Source of the DNA: Bacteroidota bacterium
GTDB lineage: Bacteria > Bacteroidota > Bacteroidia > Chitinophagales > Saprospiraceae
DNA: 41,174 nucleotides
Reading direction: 5' to 3'
Assembly (NCBI GenBank): GCA_017858735.1
Contig: JAFMBH010000027.1
Location: 1 to 41,174 of the forward strand
Shown here piece by piece: positions 17,869 through 26,286 of this stretch. The position numbers were made by a program, and so were the translations under genes. A model generated the notes under the pieces. It had not been told where the DNA came from and did no database searches. It saw only the letters and a list, made by a program, of their open reading frames with translations. The first letter of the stretch is position 1, and every line of letters begins with the position of its first letter.

Positions 17869-19143
17869 ATGTTGCAAATTAGCGTTATCCGTCAAAATCA
17901 GTCAGAAGTCATTGAAGGTCTTGGCAAAAAAAATGTGCCCGATGCTGCTGAAAAAATAGCTGAAATTATTCAGCTCGATGATCAGCGCAAGCAATGGCGA
18001 ACCGAACTTGAGAAGTTACTTACTGAGCGAAATCAATTTTCAGATGAAGTAGGAAAACGTTATAAAGAAGGGGATAAAGAAGGGGCTGACGCTATTAAAG
18101 TCAAAGTAAATGCCCTAAAAGACAAAACGGCCGAATTGGAGTTGCTTTTAGGGAACATCGAAAAAGACCTGGATGGTTTACTTTATTTGATTCCCAATCT
18201 ACCCCATGCCAGCGTTCCGCAAGGTAAAACGCCTGATGATAATGAGGTGTTTCAAGCGTGGGCTGCTGAGCTTCCTGTTTTAAACGAACAGGCACTGCCC
18301 CACTGGGATTTAGCAAAAAAATATAATCTTTTCGATTTGGAACTGGGCGTAAAAATTACCGGTAGTGGATTTCCTGTTTACCGTGGCAAAGGGGCAAAAT
18401 TACAACGGGCACTCATTCAGTTTTTTTTAGATGAAGCTGTAAATGCTGGTTATGAGGAGATTATGCCGCCATTATTGGTCAATGAAGCATCTGCCACAGC
18501 CACTGGACAACTCCCCGATAAAGAAGGGCAAATGTACTATGTAGCCAAAGATGACCTTTATCTCATTCCAACCGCTGAAGTACCTATAACAAATATTTTG
18601 CGTGACGTTATCCTGGACGCCGCGAAACTTCCTGTGAAAATGTGCGGTTATACCCCTTGTTTCAGAAGAGAAGCAGGTTCTTACGGCGCGCATGTCAGAG
18701 GATTAAACCGGGTTCACCAATTTGATAAAGTTGAAGTTGTTCAAGTCGCTCATCCTGATAACTCTTATCAGGTTTTTGATCAAATGATTCAGCATGTTAG
18801 TCAGATTTTAGACAAATTGGAACTACCTTACAGAATATTGCGCTTATGTGGTGGAGATATGTCTTTTGCCTCTGCTTTGACCTATGATTTTGAGGTGTAT
18901 TCTGCCGGACAAAAAAGATGGTTAGAAGTAAGTTCTGTTTCAAACTTTGAAACATTTCAAAGCAATAGGTTGAAATTAAGATTCAAAGACGGCAAACAAT
19001 CAAGACTCGCACACACCCTAAATGGTAGTGCTTTAGCTTTAGCTCGAATCGTAGCTGCTTTGTTGGAAAATAATCAAACAGCTGACGGTATTGTCATTCC
19101 TAAAGCCTTGATTCCCTACACAGGTTTCGACCATATATCTTGA
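17869..19143 (+). CDS. serS: Seryl-tRNA synthetase
   Basis: Charges tRNA-Ser with serine. Class II synthetase of 424 residues, normal length. The N-terminal coiled-coil arm that grips the long variable arm of tRNA-Ser covers about residues 25-105. Catalytic motifs seen: PPLLVNEASATATGQLP, the serine/ATP site around YLIPTAEVPITN, motif 2 CFRREAGSYGAHVRGLNRVHQFDKVE, and motif 3 near the C-terminus (LNGSALALARIVAALLENNQ). The gene has its own candidate promoter and begins a plus-strand run that continues to rpmH. Confidence 0.97.
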   Translation: MLQISVIRQNQSEVIEGLGKKNVPDAAEKIAEIIQLDDQRKQWRTELEKLLTERNQFSDEVGKRYKEGDKEGADAIKVKVNALKDKTAELELLLGNIEKDLDGLLYLIPNLPHASVPQGKTPDDNEVFQAWAAELPVLNEQALPHWDLAKKYNLFDLELGVKITGSGFPVYRGKGAKLQRALIQFFLDEAVNAGYEEIMPPLLVNEASATATGQLPDKEGQMYYVAKDDLYLIPTAEVPITNILRDVILDAAKLPVKMCGYTPCFRREAGSYGAHVRGLNRVHQFDKVEVVQVAHPDNSYQVFDQMIQHVSQILDKLELPYRILRLCGGDMSFASALTYDFEVYSAGQKRWLEVSSVSNFETFQSNRLKLRFKDGKQSRLAHTLNGSALALARIVAALLENNQTADGIVIPKALIPYTGFDHIS

Positions 19144-19199
19144 GTTTAGTGTAAACTAAATTTTAAGGAATTACGTTATAATCCTAAAAAATTCAAACC

Positions 19200-19883
19200 A
19201 TGGGATATTTTATTGTAGCAGGTTTATTATCATTGGTTGGTTTTATTATCAGTCAAAAGTTAAAAAATAAGTTTAGGCATTACAGCCAGATTGGTATTCG
19301 CTCCGGATTATCTGGGCGCGAAATAGCTGAAAACATGCTCAAATATTATGGTATTCATGATGTTCGCATAGAGGAAGGGCATGGCATGTTGACAGACCAT
19401 TATAATCCAATGTCTAAAGTTGTCAATCTTAGTCCCGATGTATTTAATGGTAGAACCATCGCTGCTGCAGCCGTTGCAGCACACGAATGCGGTCATGCCG
19501 TGCAACACAACCAGGCTTATGCCTGGCTAACCATGCGTTCAGCAGTAGTACCTATAGTAAATATCGCGTCATCGCTGCAACAGTGGCTTTTAATGCTGGC
19601 CCTTGGTTTATTTGGATCAGGTGGCAATCAAACTATTTTGTTTATCACCATGCTTACCTTTTTAGTAACAGCGGTGTTTAGCTTAATCACTTTACCTGTA
19701 GAATTTGATGCTTCCAAAAGAGCCCTGGTGTGGTTAAATCACTCTGGCATCACCCATGGGGCAGAACAAGAAGGAGCCAAGGACGCATTGTGGTGGGCTG
19801 CTATGACTTACGTATCCGCTGCATTTTCTGCCTTAGTGATGTTATTGTATTTCGCTCTTCGTTTCTTTGGATCTTCCAGATGA
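19200..19883 (+). CDS. Membrane zinc metallopeptidase (YugP/Zn_peptidase_2 family)
   Basis: A 227-residue membrane protein of the Zn_peptidase_2 family. The zinc site HECGH is at 95-99, preceded by the family pattern DHYNPMSKVVNLSPDVF. There is one N-terminal membrane segment (about 2-19) and hydrophobic segments near 120-170 and 200-222, so the active site should be close to the membrane. The ...LPVEFDASKRAL... stretch, also conserved in the family, follows the third segment. Substrates of the family are unknown. It lies 56 nt after serS and 52 nt before frr. Confidence 0.88.
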   Translation: MGYFIVAGLLSLVGFIISQKLKNKFRHYSQIGIRSGLSGREIAENMLKYYGIHDVRIEEGHGMLTDHYNPMSKVVNLSPDVFNGRTIAAAAVAAHECGHAVQHNQAYAWLTMRSAVVPIVNIASSLQQWLLMLALGLFGSGGNQTILFITMLTFLVTAVFSLITLPVEFDASKRALVWLNHSGITHGAEQEGAKDALWWAAMTYVSAAFSALVMLLYFALRFFGSSR

Positions 19884-19935
19884 CTAGGGGGGCAAAAGGA
19901 AATTATTTTTAATTCTGGTAATAATCCATACAGCT

Positions 19936-20499
19936 ATGTTGGAAGAAGTAAATTTTTTAGTTGAAACGGCTGAAGAAGCCATGGAAAGAGCGTTGGATCA
20001 CCTCAATAAAGAGTTAGGGAAAATCACAACGGGTAAAGCTACGCCGGCGACTGTCAGAGATTTGTTGGTGAACTACTATGGCACACCAACGCCTATGAAT
20101 CAAGTAGCCAATATTTCAACATCCGATGCGCGGTCTCTTGTTATCCAACCCTGGGAAAAGTCTATGTTAGCGCCTATTGAAAGGTCTATCTTTGAGGCAA
20201 ATCTTGGTGTAACACCTATGAATGACGGTGAAGTCGTGCGTTTATCATTCCCCCCCCTAACAGAGGAACGTCGCCGAGATTTAGTTAAAAAATCAAAGGC
20301 GCTGGGCGAAGATGCTAAAGTTAGCTCCCGCTCTTCCAGAAGGGAAGCTATGGAGGGTATCAAGAAAGCTGTGAAAGATGGCTTTTCTGAAGATGAAGGA
20401 AAAAAACGGGAAGAAACCGTTCAACAACTCACTGATAAGCACATTAAAAAAATTGATGAGCTATTAGATGCAAAGGAAAAAGAAATAATGACCGTTTAG
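19936..20499 (+). CDS. frr: Ribosome recycling factor
   Basis: Splits post-termination ribosomes together with EF-G. The 187-residue protein has the full three-helix bundle plus domain II: GKATPATVRDLLVNYYGTPTPMNQVANIS, then LVIQPWEKSMLAPIERSI and LTEERRRDLVKKSK. The common bacterial neighbour pyrH is not adjacent; instead the gene sits between a zinc peptidase and rpmH. Confidence 0.97.
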   Translation: MLEEVNFLVETAEEAMERALDHLNKELGKITTGKATPATVRDLLVNYYGTPTPMNQVANISTSDARSLVIQPWEKSMLAPIERSIFEANLGVTPMNDGEVVRLSFPPLTEERRRDLVKKSKALGEDAKVSSRSSRREAMEGIKKAVKDGFSEDEGKKREETVQQLTDKHIKKIDELLDAKEKEIMTV

Positions 20500-20502
20500 A
20501 TT

Positions 20503-20532
20503 TTTGTTTCTTGTAAAAAAATTATACTTTTG
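20503..20532 (+). promoter_or_regulatory. Promoter for rpmH
   Basis: TTTG at 20503-20506 and TACTTTTG at 20525-20532 are separated by 18 nt, a near-ideal Bacteroidota promoter. It starts 4 nt after the frr stop codon and leaves a leader of about 40 nt before rpmH. One of the two best promoters in the window. Confidence 0.65.
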
Positions 20533-20577
20533 CAAACATTTTGAATTAATTGAGCATATTGCTTAAAAATAACAGCA

Positions 20578-20733
20578 ATGAAACGTACTTACCAACCATC
20601 AAAACGCAAACGCGTAAATAAACATGGATTTCGTTCCCGTATGAGTTCTAAAAATGGACGCCGGGTACTTGCTAATCGTCGTGCAAAGGGTCGTCACAAG
20701 TTGACTGTTTCTGACGATACACATACTAAATAA
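20578..20733 (+). CDS. rpmH: Ribosomal protein bL34
   Basis: A 51-residue, strongly basic protein of the large ribosomal subunit. It starts [18 protein letters not shown] and continues [24 protein letters not shown], the complete bL34 pattern, with a short tail (TVSDDTHTK) beyond the usual end. The ATG is at 20578 and the TAA at 20731-20733. It has its own promoter just upstream and two hairpins just downstream, so it is probably transcribed alone as a strong short unit. The common neighbours dnaA and rnpA are absent. Confidence 0.97.
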   Translation: MKRTYQPSKRKRVNKHGFRSRMSSKNGRRVLANRRAKGRHKLTVSDDTHTK

Positions 20734-20758
20734 TCCTTTTTATATTTGACATAGATGC

Positions 20759-20800
20759 ATAAAGTCATAGCTGACCTAATTAAGGTTATTATGACTTTAT
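20759..20800 (+). terminator. Hairpin downstream of rpmH
   Basis: Arms 20759-20769 and 20790-20800 form a perfect 11-bp stem (ATAAAGTCATA/TATGACTTTAT). The 20-nt loop can itself form a short stem, ACCT/AGGT. It begins 25 nt after the rpmH stop. The stem is AT rich and the T-run after it is weak, so it may be an RNA-stabilising 3' end rather than a terminator. Confidence 0.45.
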
Positions 20801-20827
20801 TCATCTACAAAAATGCCCGTTTGCTAT

Positions 20828-20874
20828 AAAAGCATAGAAACATTTTCTTCAAAGTAAAATGTTTCTATGCTTTT
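20828..20874. terminator. Strong bidirectional terminator between rpmH and the TPR gene
   Basis: A perfect 19-bp stem (20828-20846 with 20856-20874) around a 9-nt loop, with A/T runs at both stem bases, so each strand ends its hairpin in TTTT. It lies between the convergent ends of rpmH and the TPR-protein gene. This is the longest perfect stem I found in the window. Confidence 0.75.
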
Positions 20875-20902
20875 GTATTTTTTACACCGACGCGTTGAAC
20901 TA

Positions 20903-22717
20903 CTATTGTATTTTGTCCCCACGAAGTAACCTGTATCTTTTTCGGGCTTCAACGGCATATAAACTATCTGTGAATTCTATGAATATACGCTCATAGCAAG
21001 CACGTGCTTTTTCCTTATCTATTACTTTACTTTCGTATAATTCTCCTAAAGCAAATAAGGCATTATCTATTCTAATGCTTTCCGGGTCTGACGCTATCGT
21101 TTTTTCATAAAAAGTAATGGCTTCAGCAAATTTTTTCTCCTTCCTGAAAATATTTCCTTTCAAAAACCAGATATCGTCCACCAAACTATGGTCCGGATAA
21201 GTTCTGAGTATATTATCTAAAACAGCAAAAGCCTCCGATGTTTGATTTTGAAAACTGAGTAATTCAGCTTTTGCATAATTTTTCAGGGGCTCTGGTGTAG
21301 TATCAAGTCCTAAATTATCTAATATAAAAACAGACAAATCTAATGCGTCATTCGCAATAAATTTTGATGTTGAAGCCTTTAGTACATCAAATTGAGATTG
21401 AGCCCAGGTAAAATCACCTGTGTAGTATGACAATCTGGCATTTCTAAACCGGGCATCCTGGCCTAATAAATCATCTTGAAAAGCCTTGTCAACCTGAGAA
21501 TACAACAGGGTTGCTTCCCATATTTCACCGTTCATCAACTGATAATCACCTAAAACAAGTTTAGCTGAAGCTTGAATACGAGGATTTAGCGATGGGAACC
21601 CGATGACCTCTGTTAATAAATCGATTGCTTTATTTAAATCATTTAAGTAATAAGCTTCTAATTCTGCGAGATCAATGAGAACGGTGGCAGTGTTCCTATT
21701 TCTACCCAATTCATTAATAAAGGACAAATACTTTGATTTAAGATCAGCTACAAAAGCTGTTGACAGATTGGATTCTTCGAGCAGCTTATTTTTTCTACAA
21801 CGCAAACCTTCAATTTTTGCCTCCAGGTAAAATCCGGAGTTCACCCCTTTCACGTCAACGATATAATCGAATGCTTCAATCGCGGTATTATAGTCATTTT
21901 CATTTGCCGCCATATTAGCAAATTGAAATAAACGGGTTCCGTTTTCCTTTAACTTTCTATCTAACGCTTTCACCTGACGGAAAGCGCCTGAAAAATCCTT
22001 TTCCTGTAGTAGCAACCAAACTAGTAATTCCGGGTAAACGATAGCATCGGGTTGTAGTTGGATACGCTCGTAAATCTGCTTTTTAAGCTCCTTATAATCC
22101 TCTTTTAATAAATACCGTTGAAAAATCATTTGAATATTATCCATTCTCTCCGCTTGACCGGATACAACATTCAAGTATTGATTAATCATTTTAGCCCCAT
22201 CCCCTTTTCTCCTGAATAAGTCTGCCAGATAATAGGAGAAAACGAGATTATCATTTAGCATAATGGCCCCTTTTTCGTATGTTTTGATAGCCCAGTCCAA
22301 TTGATTTAAGTTGGTAAAAGTATTTCCAATACGGACTATAAAAAAGCGCTCAGCGTTCATTCTATTGATCGCTAACTGATATTGTTGAGCAGCAGCTGGT
22401 GCATCATCCAGTTTATCATAAACCTGGCCGAGGGAGATATTAAAAATAGGATCAGAGGTTTTCTTTTTTAATTCTTTGACTAACACCTTTTCGGCCTCTG
22501 TATATCTCTTCAATTGAAACAAACAATCAACATACCTTTCCATAAAATAGCTATTCCCCTGTGTTGTTTCTACCAATTTTTTGAACAGCACCATCGCTCT
22601 TTCATAATCACCATCGGCAAAATATTGTTGCGCTAACTTTTGATCTTGACCAAACGAAACGATAGGGACGGCTAGTAAAGCGAACAGCAGACTGAACAAA
22701 ATTAATTTTTGTGGCAT
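20903..22717 (-). CDS. Secreted or periplasmic TPR-repeat protein
   Basis: A 604-residue protein with a clear signal peptide (about 1-23, ending SFGQD) followed by tetratricopeptide repeats through the whole length, for example AQQYFADGDYERAMVLFKKL and LKGNIFRKEKKFAEAITFYEK. TPR solenoids bind partner proteins; no enzymatic domain is seen. It lies on the same strand as tonB, 123 nt downstream, with a terminator hairpin between them, so it is likely expressed separately. The partner is unknown; a scaffold for envelope machinery is a guess from its location. Confidence 0.85.
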   Translation of the reverse strand: MPQKLILFSLLFALLAVPIVSFGQDQKLAQQYFADGDYERAMVLFKKLVETTQGNSYFMERYVDCLFQLKRYTEAEKVLVKELKKKTSDPIFNISLGQVYDKLDDAPAAAQQYQLAINRMNAERFFIVRIGNTFTNLNQLDWAIKTYEKGAIMLNDNLVFSYYLADLFRRKGDGAKMINQYLNVVSGQAERMDNIQMIFQRYLLKEDYKELKKQIYERIQLQPDAIVYPELLVWLLLQEKDFSGAFRQVKALDRKLKENGTRLFQFANMAANENDYNTAIEAFDYIVDVKGVNSGFYLEAKIEGLRCRKNKLLEESNLSTAFVADLKSKYLSFINELGRNRNTATVLIDLAELEAYYLNDLNKAIDLLTEVIGFPSLNPRIQASAKLVLGDYQLMNGEIWEATLLYSQVDKAFQDDLLGQDARFRNARLSYYTGDFTWAQSQFDVLKASTSKFIANDALDLSVFILDNLGLDTTPEPLKNYAKAELLSFQNQTSEAFAVLDNILRTYPDHSLVDDIWFLKGNIFRKEKKFAEAITFYEKTIASDPESIRIDNALFALGELYESKVIDKEKARACYERIFIEFTDSLYAVEARKRYRLLRGDKIQ

Positions 22718-22780
22718 GGTACGGAATTAATTGGCTTAAAATAACAAAACGCAATAGAGATAAACATGTTTTATAAAAAC

Positions 22781-22818
22781 AAAAATGGTTGTTCTACCTA
22801 AGCAAAACAACCATTTTT
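22781..22818 (-). terminator. Intrinsic terminator after tonB
   Basis: Arms 22781-22793 and 22806-22818 are perfect 13-bp complements (core TGGTTGTT/AACAACCA) around a 12-nt loop. On the minus strand the hairpin ends in TTTTTGTTTTTAT, a good U-tract. It begins about 23 nt past the tonB stop. Confidence 0.75.
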
Positions 22819-22840
22819 AACTTCAACAAAAGATAAACGA

Positions 22841-23749
22841 TTACTGAAGTTTAAATCTTACTGGAAGACGGAACTGAACTTTCACTGGTCTTCCTCTTTG
22901 GCGACCGGGTGTCCATTTAATTCCAGACTCATTCATAGTGTTTACCACACGAGATGCTTCCTCACCGCAGCCACCGCCAATTTCCTTAAGGACAGAAACA
23001 TCCTTAACCGTGCCGTCTTTATCGACGACAAATTGAACTACAGCGGTACCTTCGATACCATTTTCTCTGGCAATAACAGGATACTTAAGATTTTTGAAAA
23101 CGAATTCAAACACTTTTCTGTCTGAACATTTTTTCTTGTCCTCTTTTGTTTTTTCTTTATCACAACCTGGGAAAAGAGGCATATCCTCAACAACCATGAA
23201 GATTTCGTCATCTTCTTTTGGTGGTGGAGGTGGTGGAGGCGGAGGCGGAGGAGGTGCTTTGACGATAGGTGCCTCAACAACTTCGTCGGCCTCTACGGAC
23301 TGATCTACAAATTCTGGTTCATCTTCTTCCAGAACAGTCTCATCGGGAACTTCCTCAATCACTGGTGGTGGCGGAGGGGGTGGCGGAGGTGGAGGTTCAG
23401 CAGTACGTGGAGGTTCCATCTCGATGTCTTCTTCAATCATGACGAAATTATCTCCACCGGCTACCTTCTCAGCATATTCCGTTAGACCCAAAGCCAAAAC
23501 AGTGATACCAAGTGCTACAACTAAGCCGTAGTTAAAAAAGGAACCACTCATCTTGAACACATCCGCTTCAACGAATTTAACGCGGTTCGATGATGTCGCT
23601 TTCTCAGCCAGCTTACTGTACTTTTCATTCAATGAACTTTCATCCAACTTAGACATTAAATAACGTGCTACAAATACGATACCCAGAGTAAGTAAAGTAA
23701 GTGCTAAGAGTGAATAAAAGACCATTGTGCCTGATACTTCAATAGCCAT
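22841..23749 (-). CDS. tonB: Energy transducer TonB with two membrane segments and two polyproline tracts
   Basis: Links proton-motive force at the inner membrane to outer-membrane transporters. The C-terminal TonB domain (about 205-302) shows YPVIARENGIEGTAVVQFVVDKDGTVKDV and ends RGRPVKVQFRLPVRFKLQ. Before it are proline/acidic spacers with runs of 11 and 12 prolines (DNA 23363-23395 and 23219-23254). Unlike ordinary TonB, there are two hydrophobic segments, about 9-29 and 72-90, joined by a basic loop; this suggests both ends lie in the periplasm. No exbB/exbD is adjacent. A start further in (Met32) would remove the first segment. Confidence 0.92.
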   Translation of the reverse strand: MAIEVSGTMVFYSLLALTLLTLGIVFVARYLMSKLDESSLNEKYSKLAEKATSSNRVKFVEADVFKMSGSFFNYGLVVALGITVLALGLTEYAEKVAGGDNFVMIEEDIEMEPPRTAEPPPPPPPPPPPVIEEVPDETVLEEDEPEFVDQSVEADEVVEAPIVKAPPPPPPPPPPPPKEDDEIFMVVEDMPLFPGCDKEKTKEDKKKCSDRKVFEFVFKNLKYPVIARENGIEGTAVVQFVVDKDGTVKDVSVLKEIGGGCGEEASRVVNTMNESGIKWTPGRQRGRPVKVQFRLPVRFKLQ

Positions 23750-23754
23750 ACTAA

Positions 23755-23788
23755 CAAATTTAAGACGGTAAAAAATTATTTATTCCAA
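23755..23788 (-). promoter_or_regulatory. Possible promoter very close to the tonB start
   Basis: On the minus strand TTG (23786-23788) and TAAATTTG (23755-23762) are 23 nt apart. The predicted transcript would start almost at the tonB ATG, so either the mRNA is nearly leaderless or translation starts further in. Low confidence because AT-rich sequence gives chance matches. Confidence 0.3.
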
Positions 23789-23849
23789 GGAATAGTTTAA
23801 AGATAGATGAACATTTTCAAAAAAAAGGTGTATCCAGCAAAAAAAAAAA

Positions 23850-24242
23850 TTATTTCACCAATTTTTGATATTCAGTCGCACTTAAAAGTTCTTCCAATTC
23901 TTCAGGATTTGTCATCTCTATTTTAATAATCCAACCTGATTCATAAGGGTCCTGATTTACCAGTGCTGGATTGTCTCCATTGCTTGAATCGAGGTCGGTA
24001 TTGAACTCCAGTACCTTTCCACTTACCGGCATAAACAAGTCGGAGGTAGTTTTCACGGCTTCTACCGTACCAAAGATAGCCTCTTTATCGAGCGTATCTC
24101 CTACTGATTCTACTTCGACATAAACTATATCGCCCAACTCACTTTGAGCGAAATCAGTAATACCTATCATGGCTATATTATCTTCTACACGTATCCACTC
24201 ATGTTCCCGTGTATAATACAAATCATCAGGATATGCTATCAT
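23850..24242 (-). CDS. gcvH: Glycine cleavage system H protein
   Basis: Lipoyl-carrying shuttle of the glycine cleavage complex. The 130-residue protein has the standard sequence: [35 protein letters not shown], the lipoylation site in [11 protein letters not shown] (modified Lys), and SGKVLEFN. The other glycine cleavage genes (gcvP, gcvT) are not in the window. It lies 22 nt downstream of the citrate synthase gene on the same strand, probably one transcript. Confidence 0.97.
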   Translation of the reverse strand: MIAYPDDLYYTREHEWIRVEDNIAMIGITDFAQSELGDIVYVEVESVGDTLDKEAIFGTVEAVKTTSDLFMPVSGKVLEFNTDLDSSNGDNPALVNQDPYESGWIIKIEMTNPEELEELLSATEYQKLVK

Positions 24243-24264
24243 TTTTACTATGGTTTGTTAGTTA

Positions 24265-25578
24265 TTAATTACTTTTTTTAGCTAAAAACTCTTTTACCCA
24301 TTCTGTAGTGATCGATTTGGGTCTTTCTAATGGAAAATTCAGTGCTCTTGACCAACAAAGGGCAGCCAAAACGCCTATAGCTCTTGAAACACCGAACAAA
24401 ACGGTGTAAAATCCGTGTTCTTTTAATCCGTAATGAACTAACAAAGCGCCTGAATGAGCATCTACGTTAGGCCATGGATTCTTCACTTTACCTAAACTTT
24501 CCAATATAGGAGGAACCACGCGATAAATTTTCCACACTACATTTACGAGCGGATCATTAGAAATATTCCTTTGAGCAAACTCCATTTGGGCAATGAATCT
24601 TGGATCAGGTTTTCTTAATACGGCATGACCATACCCCGGAACGACCTGACCCGAAGCCAATGTCTTTTTCACGTAGGCAATAATTTCTTCCTCTGTAGGT
24701 TCTTCCGTTCCCAGCTCTTTAAGCATATCAAGAATCCAACCGATTACTTCCTGATTGGCCAGACCGTGAAGGGGCCCTGCCAAAGCGTTCATTCCCGCAG
24801 CAAGAGACAGATAAGGGTCACTCAAGGTACTACCGACCAAATGAGTGGTATGTGCAGAGGCGTTACCGCCCTCATGATCAGCATGAATAGTGAGATATAA
24901 CCTCATTAAAGATTTAAAAGCAGGGTCTTCAATGCCCAATTGGTGGGCAAAACTGCCCGCCCAATCAAGGTTGTTATCGGGAAGTATATAATCACCTCCG
25001 TGATAATTTTTCCTGTATATATAAGCGGCAATCTGCGGAACACAAGCTATAAGATTCATCGTATCTTCGTAAACAGCATCCCAATATTCATCTTTGCGCA
25101 TGCCTTCCTCGTAGCGCTTAGCAAAAATACTTTCTGTTTGAAGCGCCGTTATACCAATGGAAAATTGGGTCATCGCATGCGTTTCTATTGGCAAAGCATC
25201 CAGCACTTTAAATACATGATCAGGCACAATCGCTCTTTTCCGCCATTCCTCGCATAACCATTCAACGGAAGAATTATCAGGAATTTCACCGGTAAGTAAA
25301 AGCCAGAAAAGACCTTCGGGCATAGGTTCAGTACCATTTTCGCCTTTGGGTAATTTTTCTCGTAATTCTGTAATACTGAAGCCTCTAAAGCGAATTCCTT
25401 CCATAGAATCAAGCAATGAAGGTTCCCATATCATTGATATTATTCCTCTCGCCCCGCCATATACCTGACTAAGTGTTACTTCATCCACCTTTTCTTCGCC
25501 GTGATTGCTTAAGATGGTTTTTATTTCTCCCCGAAGTGCCGTAGCTTTTTCGAAGAATTTTTGTTTCAAGGTATCCAT
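24265..25578 (-). CDS. Citrate synthase, eukaryotic-like type
   Basis: Condenses acetyl-CoA and oxaloacetate in the citric acid cycle. Catalytic residues are visible: His in GPLHGLANQEV, His in VPGYGHAVLRKPDPR, and Asp in NVDAHSGALL, plus HADHEGGNASAHTTHLVGS. The overall sequence matches the mitochondrial-type dimeric enzyme rather than the hexameric GltA type. The start is set at ATG 25578 (MDTLKQKFFEK, 437 residues); the frame is open to a TTG at 25617, which is less likely. First gene of a citrate synthase-gcvH unit, divergent from the DUF3109 gene. Confidence 0.95.
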   Translation of the reverse strand: MDTLKQKFFEKATALRGEIKTILSNHGEEKVDEVTLSQVYGGARGIISMIWEPSLLDSMEGIRFRGFSITELREKLPKGENGTEPMPEGLFWLLLTGEIPDNSSVEWLCEEWRKRAIVPDHVFKVLDALPIETHAMTQFSIGITALQTESIFAKRYEEGMRKDEYWDAVYEDTMNLIACVPQIAAYIYRKNYHGGDYILPDNNLDWAGSFAHQLGIEDPAFKSLMRLYLTIHADHEGGNASAHTTHLVGSTLSDPYLSLAAGMNALAGPLHGLANQEVIGWILDMLKELGTEEPTEEEIIAYVKKTLASGQVVPGYGHAVLRKPDPRFIAQMEFAQRNISNDPLVNVVWKIYRVVPPILESLGKVKNPWPNVDAHSGALLVHYGLKEHGFYTVLFGVSRAIGVLAALCWSRALNFPLERPKSITTEWVKEFLAKKSN

Positions 25579-25598
25579 TAAAATACAGTTAGGTTCTT

Positions 25599-25633
25599 TT
25601 TGCGATAAATGTACCAAATTCCCCTTACATTTG
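25599..25633 (+). promoter_or_regulatory. Candidate promoter for the DUF3109 gene
   Basis: TTTG at 25599-25602 and TACATTTG at 25626-25633 are separated by 23 nt, at the upper limit of normal spacing. The transcript would start about 25 nt before the ATG at 25665. The -33 element overlaps the N-terminal extension of the divergent citrate synthase frame, which supports the shorter start there. Confidence 0.45.
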
Positions 25634-25664
25634 GGAAATTAAAATAAAATAAACGCACTAAAAA

Positions 25665-26249
25665 ATGGTTGTTATTGGAGATATTTTAGTTAGTGATGAG
25701 GTTGTTTCAGAAAAATTTGTCTGTAACCTAAATGCCTGCAAAGGTGCTTGCTGCTGGGAAGGAGATTTTGGTGCGCCCATCACAAATGAAGAAAAGCAAA
25801 TTCTCGATGATATCTATCTCTCCATTAAGCCTTTTCTCAGTGTCGACGGTCAGGAAGTTCTTGAAAATAAAGGAAAATATACCTACTACAAACAGGTAGA
25901 TGAATGGGGTACACCATTATTGAATAATGCTGCCTGTGCCTATTTAACTTACAGCGAATTGGGCATTGCCCAATGTGGCATTGAAAAAGCTTATCTGGCT
26001 GGAGCAACGCATTTTATAAAACCCATTTCGTGCCATCTTTATCCTATCAGAGTGAAAAATGAAATTGCTGGCTATGAATGGCTAAATTACGAGAAATGGA
26101 ATATTTGTAGTGCCGCCTGCTCCCTTGGTAAAGACCTTAAAATACCCGTTTTCCAATTTGTTAAAGAGGCGCTCATCAGAAAATATGGGGAAGCTTTTTA
26201 TGAGGAATTAGATGCTTATTATCAAATTCACTTTGCTAACCCCGCCTAA
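25665..26249 (+). CDS. DUF3109 cysteine-rich protein
   Basis: A 194-residue cytoplasmic protein of the DUF3109 family, conserved in Bacteroidota. It has a cysteine cluster near the N-terminus (C20, C25, C29, C30 in FVCNLNACKGACCW) and more cysteines later (NAACAYL, AQCGIEK, ISCHLYPIR, NICSAACSLG), a pattern like the zinc- or iron-chelating YkgJ-type proteins. A metal or Fe-S cofactor is likely, but the function is unknown. It is a single gene divergent from citrate synthase and convergent with the TolC gene. Confidence 0.85.
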   Translation: MVVIGDILVSDEVVSEKFVCNLNACKGACCWEGDFGAPITNEEKQILDDIYLSIKPFLSVDGQEVLENKGKYTYYKQVDEWGTPLLNNAACAYLTYSELGIAQCGIEKAYLAGATHFIKPISCHLYPIRVKNEIAGYEWLNYEKWNICSAACSLGKDLKIPVFQFVKEALIRKYGEAFYEELDAYYQIHFANPA

Positions 26250-26286
26250 TAAATCAATTACTTAAAAATATTATGACGTCAGATAA

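Noticed and set aside
19143-19157. Small hairpin AGTTTA/TAAACT at the serS stop
   Set aside because: Only 6 AT-rich pairs and no T-run; it is unlikely to end transcription.
25579-25617. TTG-initiated extension of citrate synthase
   Set aside because: Non-ATG start, overlaps the -33 element of the divergent gene, and the ATG at 25578 gives the usual N-terminus.
26274-26281. 8-bp palindrome TGACGTCA between DUF3109 and TolC genes
   Set aside because: Too short to be a terminator, single copy in the window, no regulator nearby.
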